From positions 1 to 51,166 of the forward strand of contig JAPKDQ010000010.1 in the NCBI GenBank assembly GCA_028822445.1: a stretch of 51,166 nt of DNA. The letters are read 5' to 3'. The notes below the pieces were generated by a model, which did not search any database, had not been told where the DNA came from, and worked only from the letters and a program-made list of their open reading frames with translations. The position numbers were made by a program, and so were the translations under genes. Origin of the DNA: Rhodospirillaceae bacterium (GTDB lineage Bacteria > Pseudomonadota > Alphaproteobacteria > Rhodospirillales > Rhodospirillaceae). Below, in pieces: positions 1 to 7,919 of this stretch (the first letter of the stretch is position 1; every line of letters starts with the position of its first letter).

Positions 1-51
<51 letters not shown>

Positions 52-180
52 GCCTTGACGGGACAGATATATCGGTAGGCCCAAGAACAATTACACAGGA
101 ATGATATAGGAATTGGTTTTTATAAATTTCAGCGATGACAGAGGATCCTTCTCCTCTTGCGGACTGTTGCATTTATAAAG

Positions 181-207
181 GGTAGAGGTCCTTGGAGGAC
201 CTCTACC
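181..207 (+). promoter_or_regulatory. Perfect 12-bp stem, 3-nt loop hairpin upstream of the cysteine synthase gene
   Basis: The arm at 181-192 and the arm at 196-207 are exact reverse complements, separated by a 3-base loop. The hairpin ends 47 bases before the chosen cysK start. No run of T follows it on either strand, so it is not a canonical intrinsic terminator. It could be the end of an upstream transcript, a leader-RNA structure controlling the sulfur cluster, or a protein-binding palindrome. The hairpin is directly visible; its role is inference. Confidence 0.6.
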
Positions 208-254
208 TTAACCCTATGGTGCAGATCTACAGTTTCATATCCCAGGATAGAGCT

Positions 255-1244
255 ATGAAGACACCAGTACATGTTGATTTTATTGCAGCCGTGGGGAACA
301 CACCCCTTATTAAGCTAAAATGGGCGTCAGAGATCTCTGGTGCGAACATATATGGCAAGGCAGAATTCATGAACCCAGGTGGGTCTGTAAAAGACAGGGC
401 CGCGCTTTACATGATCCGCGACGCTGAGGCACGGGGCCTGATCAAACCAGGTGGCACCCTCGTCGAGGCGACCGGCGGCAATACAGGCATCGGGGTAGCC
501 TTAGCAGGGAACGCTTTAGGCTACAGATCATTAATTGTCATGCCAGACACCCAGACCCAGGAGAAGAAAGACACCGTTCGCGCCTGCGGGGCCGAGCTGC
601 GTGAAGTTCCTGCCGTGCCCTACAGTGACTCCAATAATTACGTCCATGTTGCTAAGCGTCTGGCCAGTGAGATCGGCGGGTACTTCTGCAATCAATTTGA
701 TAATACAGCGAATAGAGATGCTCACATCCAAACTACCGGTCCTGAAATTTGGGATGCCTTGGACGGTAAGGTAGACGGGTTCACCACAGCAGTCGGTACA
801 GGCGGAACACTGGCTGGCATATCGATTGCACTTAAGGAACGGTCTCAATCCATTCTCACCGTCGCAGCTGATCCTGGTGGCTCTATCGTTCATGATTTCA
901 TTAAGACGGGCGAACTCACCTCTGAGGGTGGTTCGATCACCGAAGGCATCGGACAAGGTCGCGTGACACTCAACCTCAAAGATGCGCCGCTAGACGATGC
1001 CGAGCGCGTTTTCGATCCAGAAGCGCTCGATGCCATCTACAATATGGTTCTTCATGATGGCCTTGTGATGGGCGGATCTACGGGCATCAATGTAGCCTCG
1101 GCCATCAGGGTCGGTAAAAAGCTAGGAGCCGGCGCAAACGTTGTGACAATTTTATGTGATCATGGCAGCCGCTATCAGAGCAAGATATTCAACCCACACT
1201 TTTTGCGCTCTAGGGACTTACCAATCCCACCATGGATGGAGTAG
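255..1244 (+). CDS. cysK: Cysteine synthase A (O-acetylserine sulfhydrylase family)
   Basis: A cytoplasmic fold-type II PLP enzyme that would make L-cysteine from O-acetylserine and sulfide. The protein has 329 residues. The PLP-lysine motif NPGGSVKDR is near residues 40-48 (Lys46), followed by the substrate-loop motif EATGGNTGIG and the phosphate-binding glycine stretch GTGGT. A longer frame opens at 192, inside a strong hairpin; I chose ATG 255 because homology to the family begins right there (the VGNTPLIKL stretch). It is first in a plus-strand run with a sulfurtransferase, a CMD-like protein and a metC remnant, which points to sulfur amino acid metabolism. CysK and the cystathionine beta-synthase-like subgroup cannot be separated firmly by eye. 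Confidence 0.9.
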   Translation: MKTPVHVDFIAAVGNTPLIKLKWASEISGANIYGKAEFMNPGGSVKDRAALYMIRDAEARGLIKPGGTLVEATGGNTGIGVALAGNALGYRSLIVMPDTQTQEKKDTVRACGAELREVPAVPYSDSNNYVHVAKRLASEIGGYFCNQFDNTANRDAHIQTTGPEIWDALDGKVDGFTTAVGTGGTLAGISIALKERSQSILTVAADPGGSIVHDFIKTGELTSEGGSITEGIGQGRVTLNLKDAPLDDAERVFDPEALDAIYNMVLHDGLVMGGSTGINVASAIRVGKKLGAGANVVTILCDHGSRYQSKIFNPHFLRSRDLPIPPWME

Positions 1245-1268
1245 CGGTTATACTGAAACGGAAAGCCT

Positions 1269-2147
1269 ATGGATTATGTAAATACCGATGCCCTCGTCTC
1301 AACTGAGTGGCTTGCCGCTCATCTAGAAGATGAGGCTGTGGTAGTCGTCGACGCATCGTTTTTCGTCCCCGGCGGGACAGCGCCTGCGAGAGAACAATAC
1401 ACTGCGGGACATATACCAAATGCTTTGTTCTTCGACATAAATGACATCGCCGACAGAGATGCTGCCCAGGATCATACCGTTCCATCATCGGCCGTATTCA
1501 GTGTAAAAGTCGGAGCTCTTGGCATTGACAACCAAACCCACGTGATTGCCTATGACGCGATGGGTGGCGGCTGCGCGGCAGCTCGCGTGTGGTGGATGTT
1601 CCGCGCCTACTGCCACACAAACGTCTCCGTTCTCGATGGTGGCCTCACCAAGTGGAATGCAGAAAACCGTGCCTTAGAAACATTAGTGCCCATGCCAACA
1701 CCAAAACCGTTCATCGCCGGTACCGAAGCGTTGGACAGGGTCCGGAGCAAGAACGACATAAAGGGGAATATTGAACAGAAGGACTATCAGGTTGTTGACG
1801 CTCGTTCTGCTGGGCGTTTTAAAGGAACAGATCCAGAGCCAAAGGCCGGCCTCCGGTCAGGACACATACCCGGAAGCCTCAACCTACCATTTGGCAGTTT
1901 ATTTAATCCGGATACAAAAACCTTCAAATCTGCCTCTGAACTTAAAAGTTCTTTCGATGCAGCAGGAGCCAATCTCGCAAAACCTATGACTACAACCTGT
2001 GGCTCCGGAGTGACTGCCTGTACCGTCGCTCTTGGCGCCTACTTGCTCGGTAAAGATGATGTCGCAATTTACGACGGCTCATGGGTAGACTGGGGTAGCG
2101 ATCCAGACACACCCATTGCAACCTTGCAAGATCACAGATCAATATAG
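1269..2147 (+). CDS. sseA: 3-mercaptopyruvate sulfurtransferase (two-domain rhodanese)
   Basis: It transfers sulfur from 3-mercaptopyruvate, or possibly thiosulfate, to thiol acceptors in the cytoplasm. The 292 residues form two rhodanese domains. The N-terminal, non-catalytic one covers about 1-140. The C-terminal one contains the active-site loop CGSGVTA with the nucleophile Cys244. The CGSG[VI]TA form is typical of mercaptopyruvate sulfurtransferases, whereas classic thiosulfate sulfurtransferases have CRKGVT. It starts 24 bases after the cysteine synthase stop and ends 12 bases before the next gene, so cotranscription is likely, and both products handle cysteine sulfur. Confidence 0.92.
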   Translation: MDYVNTDALVSTEWLAAHLEDEAVVVVDASFFVPGGTAPAREQYTAGHIPNALFFDINDIADRDAAQDHTVPSSAVFSVKVGALGIDNQTHVIAYDAMGGGCAAARVWWMFRAYCHTNVSVLDGGLTKWNAENRALETLVPMPTPKPFIAGTEALDRVRSKNDIKGNIEQKDYQVVDARSAGRFKGTDPEPKAGLRSGHIPGSLNLPFGSLFNPDTKTFKSASELKSSFDAAGANLAKPMTTTCGSGVTACTVALGAYLLGKDDVAIYDGSWVDWGSDPDTPIATLQDHRSI

Positions 2148-2159
2148 AAGGACTGCAAC

Positions 2160-2738
2160 ATGCCTCGCGTTGATCCATTACCTATCGGCTCGCTTCCTGA
2201 CGAATTTCAAGGGCGCATGAAGCAGGGCCAACAAGAAATGGGCTTCCGCGCAAATGATGTCCTCACCCTGGCTAGGGTGCCCGGCCTCATGGAAGGGCTA
2301 AGCACTATGACCTGGGCAATTTATGGCAAAGACGGCCTCGTCACGAACGAGCTTAAACGGCTTGTCTCGATCATCACAAGCACAGCCTCAGGCTGCACGT
2401 ACTGTGAGTCACACACCATCCACGGCGCTGCAAAGGCGGGAATAGCTGAAGAGAAAATCAAAGCAATTTGGGAATACGAGACTAGCCCGTTATTCAGTGA
2501 TTCCGAGCGTGCCGCAATGCGCGTTGGCCAGGGTGCAGGCCATGCCCCCGTCGAATGCACAGATGCAGACTTCGATGAACTTAAGAAGTATTTTGACGAC
2601 AATCAGATTTGCGAGATCGTAGGCATCATTGCCTTGTTTGGCTTTCTCAATAAATGGAATGCCACGCTTGCTACAGACATTGAGGCAAACCCCCTCGCCG
2701 CTCTCAAAAGACTGTGGCCAAACGCCAGTAACCCCTGA
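2160..2738 (+). CDS. Carboxymuconolactone decarboxylase / AhpD-like alkylhydroperoxidase-related protein
   Basis: An all-helical protein of 192 residues in the CMD/AhpD superfamily. The redox motif SGCTYCESHTIHG supplies Cys79 and Cys82 (CxxC) with His85 and His89 nearby, as in AhpD-type peroxidase-related proteins. The C-terminal FLNKWNATLAT stretch is typical of the long subgroup annotated as peroxidase-related. A thiol-based peroxidase or disulfide reductase role beside cysteine genes is plausible, but the substrate is unknown. SD-like AAGGA lies just upstream, and the gene is close behind sseA. Confidence 0.8.
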   Translation: MPRVDPLPIGSLPDEFQGRMKQGQQEMGFRANDVLTLARVPGLMEGLSTMTWAIYGKDGLVTNELKRLVSIITSTASGCTYCESHTIHGAAKAGIAEEKIKAIWEYETSPLFSDSERAAMRVGQGAGHAPVECTDADFDELKKYFDDNQICEIVGIIALFGFLNKWNATLATDIEANPLAALKRLWPNASNP

Positions 2739-2815
2739 CAGCTCATCCCTTAGGACACTTTAGTTTTCTCCCCTGACAGGGCAGAATAGGGATCAGATGT
2801 ATTGGAGAATTCAAG

Positions 2816-3154
2816 ATGACGGCCGGTAAAGGCAAGAAATATCAAGACACGCGGCCCGTCCATAGTGGCTCTCATCCAGAGCTATTTTATGGAATAGTTG
2901 ATCCGCATGTGTTTAGAGCCTCGATCGTTATCTACAGTGGCCTAAAGAAAATCCGCGGTCTTTCCCTGCACCCATCAAGGAGGCTCGCATGCGGCCGAGC
3001 TGGAACGCCGACACATTGGGCGTTACAAGAAGCGATCTCAAAACTTGGTAGCTACAAGAATCTTCTAGCCTTTCCTAGTAGCTTATGCGGGTTTTTGATC
3101 TCAGATTTAGAACAAGCAGCGACCGCAATGTCGGACGCAGTTGCGGCGGAATGA
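2816..3154 (+). pseudogene. metC: Internally deleted cystathionine beta-lyase (metC) remnant
   Basis: The 112-codon frame opens like a full MetC: KGKKYQDTRPVHSG, then GIVDPHVFRAS, then GRAGTPTHWALQEAI and a diverged FPSSLCG in place of the family's PSGL. This covers roughly the first 90-95 residues of an enzyme of about 390. The frame then switches directly to LISDLEQA, which resembles the usual C-terminal end of Cys/Met-metabolism PLP enzymes (DDLIADLEQA). The PLP lysine and most of the catalytic domain are missing, so it cannot be an active lyase. The start codon keeps a good ribosome-binding site (GGAGAA), suggesting recent decay. The stop lies 4 bases before modB. Family identity is strong; the C-terminal match is recalled from the family, not aligned. 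Confidence 0.72.
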
Positions 3155-3158
3155 TTGG

Positions 3159-3854
3159 ATGTTCGGCTTCTCATCCCTTGAATTAGAAGCGCTACAGATC
3201 AGCCTAAAGGTTTCGTTGTGGAGTGTTTCCCTCACTCTACCATTAGCAATGGGTGTTGCTTGGCTGTTGGCGCGCAAGAAATTCCGCGGCAAAGCTGTTC
3301 TCAACGCTGTGATACATCTCCCCCTTGTCGTGCCGCCTGTTGTTATTGGTTACCTCTTACTAATTCTTTTAGGGCGCAAAGGTATTCTCGGATCATTCCT
3401 GAACGATTGGTTCGACATCGGCCTTGTCTTCACCTGGCAAGGAGCTGCGATAGCGGCATCCGTTGTCGCGTTTCCCCTCTTTGTGCGACCAATCCGTCAA
3501 GCCTTAGAAGGCGTCGACCCTCGTTTGGAAGAAGCAGCGATCACCTTAGGAGCTGATCGAAGACAAGCCTTCCTCGCCGTCACTCTGCCGATAGTCATGC
3601 CTGGTGTCTTAACGGGGGCACTATTGTTCTTTGCCCGCACACTGGGAGAATTTGGCGCGACAATTACCTTTGCAGCCAACATTCCTGGCGAGACGCAAAC
3701 TTTACCTCTCGCACTCTACGCCGCGACCCAGGCCCCCGGCGGAGATTCCATTGCGCTTAGGCTCGTCTTCCTTTCACTAGTGCTTGCTATGGGCGCGCTA
3801 CTAGCCTCCGAATGGCTATCCCGCAAAACTCACTTCAAGGTTCATGGGAGTTGA
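3159..3854 (+). CDS. modB: Molybdate ABC transporter permease ModB
   Basis: Inner-membrane permease of 231 residues, BPD_transp_1 family, with about five transmembrane helices. The EAA loop that docks onto the ATPase is visible as EEAAITLGADRRQAF, followed by LARTLGEFGAT-like sequence (FARTLGEFGATITF) that is characteristic of ModB/CysT-type permeases. An in-frame TTG at 3141 would extend it by 6 residues into the metC remnant; ATG 3159 is preferred. It overlaps the longer modC frame and clearly forms a unit with it. No modA for the periplasmic binding protein is present in the window. Confidence 0.88.
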   Translation: MFGFSSLELEALQISLKVSLWSVSLTLPLAMGVAWLLARKKFRGKAVLNAVIHLPLVVPPVVIGYLLLILLGRKGILGSFLNDWFDIGLVFTWQGAAIAASVVAFPLFVRPIRQALEGVDPRLEEAAITLGADRRQAFLAVTLPIVMPGVLTGALLFFARTLGEFGATITFAANIPGETQTLPLALYAATQAPGGDSIALRLVFLSLVLAMGALLASEWLSRKTHFKVHGS

Positions 3855-3858
3855 GAAG

Positions 3859-4980
3859 ATGTTGACGATTGAAGCGGGACATCGATTTATTGATGGCGCA
3901 AATATTTTTAGGATTGATGCAAGTTTTTCCGCTCCAGACACCGGCGTTACGGCAATATTTGGACGGTCAGGGGCAGGTAAAACAACGCTCCTCAAGATTA
4001 TTGCGGGCCTGTTACGCCCAGACTTCGTAAAAATAAAAGTCGGCAATACTGTTCTATGTGACACGCAAAACGATGCGTGGGTGCCACCTGAACAGCGCCG
4101 CATAGGATATGTCTTCCAAGATACACGGCTGTTTCCCCACCTAAGCGTTAAAGGTAATTTGATGTTTGGGCGCAGGTTCAATCCACCTCCCCATAGCCCT
4201 GAGCTATCCTTTGATGCCATCGTCAGCCTCCTGGGTCTTGAACGACTTCTAGATCGCGGCATCCACAATCTTTCTGGAGGCGAGGGTCAGCGTATCGCCA
4301 TAGGTCGCGCCCTCCTTGCCAATCCAAGGCTACTACTTATGGACGAACCACTCGCAGCTCTGGATCCGGACCGAAAGTCCGAAATACTGCCCTACCTAGA
4401 AGGCCTTCGGCATAGCCTGGACCTTCCAATCATTTATGTTTCACACAACCTCTCCGAAATACGCAGACTAGCAAACTGGCTTGCCGTTCTTGACGAAGGC
4501 CAAATCAAAGCCTTTGGGTCTGTAGAAGAAATTACAGGGCAGATGGACCCATCAAGCCTAGCCGGTGATGGGGATACGGGAACTGTCCTCGCCGCAACCG
4601 TGACCGAACACATGAACACTCACGGCTTGACCAAATTATCAGCGGCGGGGCAGCCCTTATTGGTAACACAGCTAGATTTACCTCCAGGTGCGCATGTCCG
4701 GGTAGAGCTAAGACCACAAGATGTATCTTTGGCGCTTCAGAGACCTGAGAACATTAGTGTTCTCAATATTATTCAAGGCTCAATTAATGCTATTCGTGCA
4801 TCGCCCAAACGTCCCGTCGTGGACATACAGGTCAATATTGGATCAAGTAAGCGTCCTGTTCACCTATGGGCCCGCGTAACGCGCTTTGCTGCCGAACGAC
4901 TAAGCCTAAAGACAGGCATGCCAGTCTTTGCGCTTATTAAGGCCGTTTCGTTGGACAAGGATCGCGTCGGTCTATCATAA
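3859..4980 (+). CDS. modC: Molybdate ABC transporter ATP-binding protein ModC
   Basis: Cytoplasmic ATPase of 373 residues that powers ModB. Walker A GRSGAGKTT is near residues 35-43, the ABC signature LSGGEGQR follows at about 135, and Walker B LLLMDEP with the D-loop residues ALD comes after it. The C-terminal ~100 residues form a MOP/TOBE-like molybdate-binding domain, consistent with ModC rather than a sulfate ATPase. ATG 3859 has a GGGAG Shine-Dalgarno; an alternative ATG at 3844 overlaps the modB end by 11 bases. Substrate could be molybdate or tungstate. Confidence 0.9.
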   Translation: MLTIEAGHRFIDGANIFRIDASFSAPDTGVTAIFGRSGAGKTTLLKIIAGLLRPDFVKIKVGNTVLCDTQNDAWVPPEQRRIGYVFQDTRLFPHLSVKGNLMFGRRFNPPPHSPELSFDAIVSLLGLERLLDRGIHNLSGGEGQRIAIGRALLANPRLLLMDEPLAALDPDRKSEILPYLEGLRHSLDLPIIYVSHNLSEIRRLANWLAVLDEGQIKAFGSVEEITGQMDPSSLAGDGDTGTVLAATVTEHMNTHGLTKLSAAGQPLLVTQLDLPPGAHVRVELRPQDVSLALQRPENISVLNIIQGSINAIRASPKRPVVDIQVNIGSSKRPVHLWARVTRFAAERLSLKTGMPVFALIKAVSLDKDRVGLS

Positions 4981-5129
4981 GCCATAACGGTCAAACTCTC
5001 AGACGCCATGTAACCAAGAGTAATGATTCTTGAGATGGGTTACTTACTTCTTATCGAAACGAAGTCCAGCACTTGCGATATTCTTATAGGCCCGTTAACT
5101 CAGGGAATGAATTCTTAGGATTATCTATC

Positions 5130-5555
5130 ATGGCCTTTAATTTCGATATTTTTGGCTTGGGAAGTAAGCGGAAATGGGCTTTTCAGGTCCTAGATCGTGA
5201 ATGGAGCGCTCTGGATGTCGATATTCGCCGCATCGATGGCGGTGTGCGGCAATTATTGTACCGATGGGCCCAGGAATCAGGTGAAAGCAAGCAAGCCCTA
5301 GACCAAACTCTTATCAGCATCGCCAAATTCTCTGGCTACCTCATGCTTGGGCCAGAACTTGGTGCGCGACCATTCGGACAGAATGGATTAACTGAAATGT
5401 CGGCCCTTTTTGATACTGCCCTGAAGGCAGATAGCTCACTAGAAGGTCATGGGGGCCTTCACCTAGAAGTGCGTATCGTTAGGCTTATCTTGGCCGCCGG
5501 GCTCGCAGACAGAGATATAGAATCTATTGTTGAGTTAGAGACAGATCCAGATTAA
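5130..5555 (+). CDS. Hypothetical protein, 141 residues
   Basis: I do not recognise this family. ATG 5130 has AGGA nine bases upstream, and the frame starts MAFNFDIFGLGSKRKWAFQV. A longer frame opens at 5073 but has poor initiation context. The protein has no signal peptide or membrane segment and looks like a soluble helical protein rich in Leu, Ala and acidic residues, with a middle stretch SIAKFSGYLMLGPELG. It follows modC by 149 bases on the same strand. Codon use resembles the neighbours, so it is probably a real gene. Confidence 0.6.
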   Translation: MAFNFDIFGLGSKRKWAFQVLDREWSALDVDIRRIDGGVRQLLYRWAQESGESKQALDQTLISIAKFSGYLMLGPELGARPFGQNGLTEMSALFDTALKADSSLEGHGGLHLEVRIVRLILAAGLADRDIESIVELETDPD

Positions 5556-5786
5556 GTGCAAGCTTATTCCGTTGGAGCGCACACTTTAAGTACAGCTTTA
5601 GTTCCTAACGCTCCAAAACTAATGGTGGACACGAAACAGGCTGCCAAACAATTTCTCCATGCCCAAGTCAAAAAACTAAAAAACACTTATCCTATTTGGA
5701 GAAAATGTCCTTCCTGCTTCATCGATGAAACTCAGTTGGATATTTATTGATAAAAGTTAAAAGTTGAACCTGAAGCTTTCTAATCG

Positions 5787-7049
5787 CTAGGGCGATACGG
5801 AGCGTTCAGCATGTTTACGCTCAGTTCTTTTGAACAAGGCGAACGAAGCCAAGGCAAGCAAAGCAGCTCCAAACATCGACAACGCCATTGGGTTCGGAGT
5901 TCCATTTTGAAGACTGCCTGATACCTGAGCGAAGACAGCAGAAATTCCAAGCTGTATAAATGATGTTAACCCAGATGCCGCACCTGCGAGTTCTGGATAG
6001 ACACTCAGTGCCCCCGCACTAGCATTTGGCAGAGCTATTCCATTCGCCGTCCCCATGACTGTAATCGGAATAAATATGGCCAGTGGGTGCCAGACGCCAA
6101 CCAGCATGAGAATGGAGACCAACAATGTCGACGCTACCGCAGCACTCGTCCCAATCCATACCATCCGGTCTATACCCACACGCCGAGAAACTCGCTTCGC
6201 AATCATTGCGCCAGCCAAATATCCCAAAGTAGACAGAAGAAAGTAGAGTCCGTAACCAGTGGCACTAACATCCATAACCACCATTACCGCATAAGGCGCG
6301 GCGGCAAGAAACACATAAAAAATCGCTATCATAAACGCACTCTGAAAAGCGTATGCACGATATGCCGGAGCCGCTAGTAATTTCCCGAAACTGTAGATCA
6401 TACTCCCGATCCCAAACGAATTAGCGTTGCGTTTGTAATGAGTTTCGGGAAGACAGAAAACAACTAGCGCGAGTAGTACGCCAGAAAAAAGAACAGTCGC
6501 GGCAACGTTCCCTCTCCAACCGAACCAATCCACGAGGAAGCCACCGAGGGTCGGAGCAATCATTGGCGCAACTACCATGACAGCAACTAAGCCCGCTAGA
6601 ACAGCTACCGCACGTTCACGCCCGTATAGATCACTTACAGCAGCACGAGCGATAACAACGCCTGCCGCACTGCCGAGAGCCTGGATAAATCGGCCCATGA
6701 TCAAGGTTAAAATAGTGGGCGCAAATAGACATAGGGTTGTCCCAATAAAGAACAGCGCCATCCCACCAATCAAAACTGGGCGGCGGCCATAGCGGTCAGA
6801 TAAAGGCCCATAAACTAGTGTAGCCAATGCAGTCACAAGAAGTGGTAAGCTAATAGTAAGCTGCACCTGTGTCGCCGTCACATCAAAGGCAGATTGGACT
6901 GTGGGCAACGCCGGAAGAAATATTTGTATGGTGAAGGAACTCGCGGCAATCGTTGTTGCAAGAACGGCCTTTACAAGACGCTCATTTTTAACCAGGGGTC
7001 TCTCTTCAGATGACCCGATTGGTTGTCCTGTCGAAACGAACTTTGCCAT
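5787..7049 (-). CDS. MFS efflux transporter, Bcr/CflA (DHA1) drug-resistance family
   Basis: Inner-membrane proton-driven exporter of 420 residues with 12 predicted helices. The MFS motif A between helices 2 and 3 is clear (GPLSDRYGRRPV), and a conserved GRFIQALG stretch sits in helix 4. An N-terminal cytoplasmic tail of about 25 residues precedes helix 1. It is the last gene of a minus-strand unit: only 32 bases separate it from the upstream racemase-like gene, itself 7 bases after the HisC-like gene. An exporter cotranscribed with amino-acid enzymes suggests export of an amino acid or derivative, but the substrate is unknown. Confidence 0.88.
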   Translation of the reverse strand: MAKFVSTGQPIGSSEERPLVKNERLVKAVLATTIAASSFTIQIFLPALPTVQSAFDVTATQVQLTISLPLLVTALATLVYGPLSDRYGRRPVLIGGMALFFIGTTLCLFAPTILTLIMGRFIQALGSAAGVVIARAAVSDLYGRERAVAVLAGLVAVMVVAPMIAPTLGGFLVDWFGWRGNVAATVLFSGVLLALVVFCLPETHYKRNANSFGIGSMIYSFGKLLAAPAYRAYAFQSAFMIAIFYVFLAAAPYAVMVVMDVSATGYGLYFLLSTLGYLAGAMIAKRVSRRVGIDRMVWIGTSAAVASTLLVSILMLVGVWHPLAIFIPITVMGTANGIALPNASAGALSVYPELAGAASGLTSFIQLGISAVFAQVSGSLQNGTPNPMALSMFGAALLALASFALFKRTERKHAERSVSP

Positions 7050-7081
7050 ATGCCGCGTTTACTTTCGTGCGTCAGGAAGGC

Positions 7082-7912
7082 TTAGTCAGCAGGCTCTTCG
7101 GTAATAACGCAGACTTCACAGTCACCCCCTAAATCAAGGTTTCCCTGCCCCGCAATCAATTTCCCAATAACGCCCAAGTTCGATGGAGCCGCCTTCGGGT
7201 AAGCTTTGTAACTATGCTTCAGACCGAGCGCCAACATGGCCTCGACAGTTTTGTACCCAGTACGCATAGATTCCAACACAGGAACCGGCGCCCTTCGGGA
7301 GACCAAAGGCCAAATTGGAGCCATACATGTGCACCCAAGGATAATCGTATCGACGCCATCTTCGTGAATGGCCTTCTCAATCTGCTCTATAATCCGGTCA
7401 ATAATAGAAGCGTTTAGATCCTTTAGGGACGTTACAGCTGCCCCGGCACCTTCGAGACCTTCAACTTCCACATCAGACAATACGTGGCGAATGGATGCGC
7501 AACGTGCATCCATACCAGTGCTACGCAGTCGTTCTTGGTATATAAAGTTTAATTTTGGAGGCCATATCGTAACGATAGAGAACCGGCGACCGATATTACT
7601 GGACATCGCCATCGTCGCTTCCCCAGCACCTACTACAACCATACTCGTAGCGGATCGAATCTCATCAATGCCGTAGTCTCCAAACGTATTGATAAAAACG
7701 GCATCAAACCCGGCCTTCTCAGCCTCAATAGCGCAATCAATATAGGCCAAGGCTGTCAAACCACGATCATAGGGGGTCATAGGAAATGTGCGTAGCCGAG
7801 GCTCGACAAGTTCCGGCGCAAAACCTTCACCGGCAAGCTCAGCAATCGGCGTTGGAGGGCACGACGTCTTGCTTATCCCAGCACCTGTTCCAATAACTGC
7901 AATTCGAAACAC
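7082..7912 (-). CDS. Asp/Glu/hydantoin racemase superfamily protein with first catalytic Cys replaced
   Basis: 276 residues with the fold signature of Asp/Glu and hydantoin racemases. Known enzymes use two opposed cysteines. Here the second position is present in the motif IILGCTCMAP (Cys194), but the first, usually Cys in a DAxVIACF-like strand, reads VFINTFGDYG with Thr76 where Cys is expected. A two-base racemase reaction is therefore doubtful. An isomerase, lyase or one-base activity, or a binding role, is possible. It lies between an exported HisC-like aminotransferase and an MFS exporter with very short gaps, so a joint amino-acid-related pathway is likely. Confidence 0.78.
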   Translation of the reverse strand: MFRIAVIGTGAGISKTSCPPTPIAELAGEGFAPELVEPRLRTFPMTPYDRGLTALAYIDCAIEAEKAGFDAVFINTFGDYGIDEIRSATSMVVVGAGEATMAMSSNIGRRFSIVTIWPPKLNFIYQERLRSTGMDARCASIRHVLSDVEVEGLEGAGAAVTSLKDLNASIIDRIIEQIEKAIHEDGVDTIILGCTCMAPIWPLVSRRAPVPVLESMRTGYKTVEAMLALGLKHSYKAYPKAAPSNLGVIGKLIAGQGNLDLGGDCEVCVITEEPAD

Positions 7913-7919
7913 TATTTAA

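Noticed and set aside
5556-5750. 64-codon frame starting GTG right after the 141-residue unknown gene
   Set aside because: No ribosome-binding site is separable from the previous gene's end, no family features were seen, and the composition is unlike its neighbours. Possible but unsupported.
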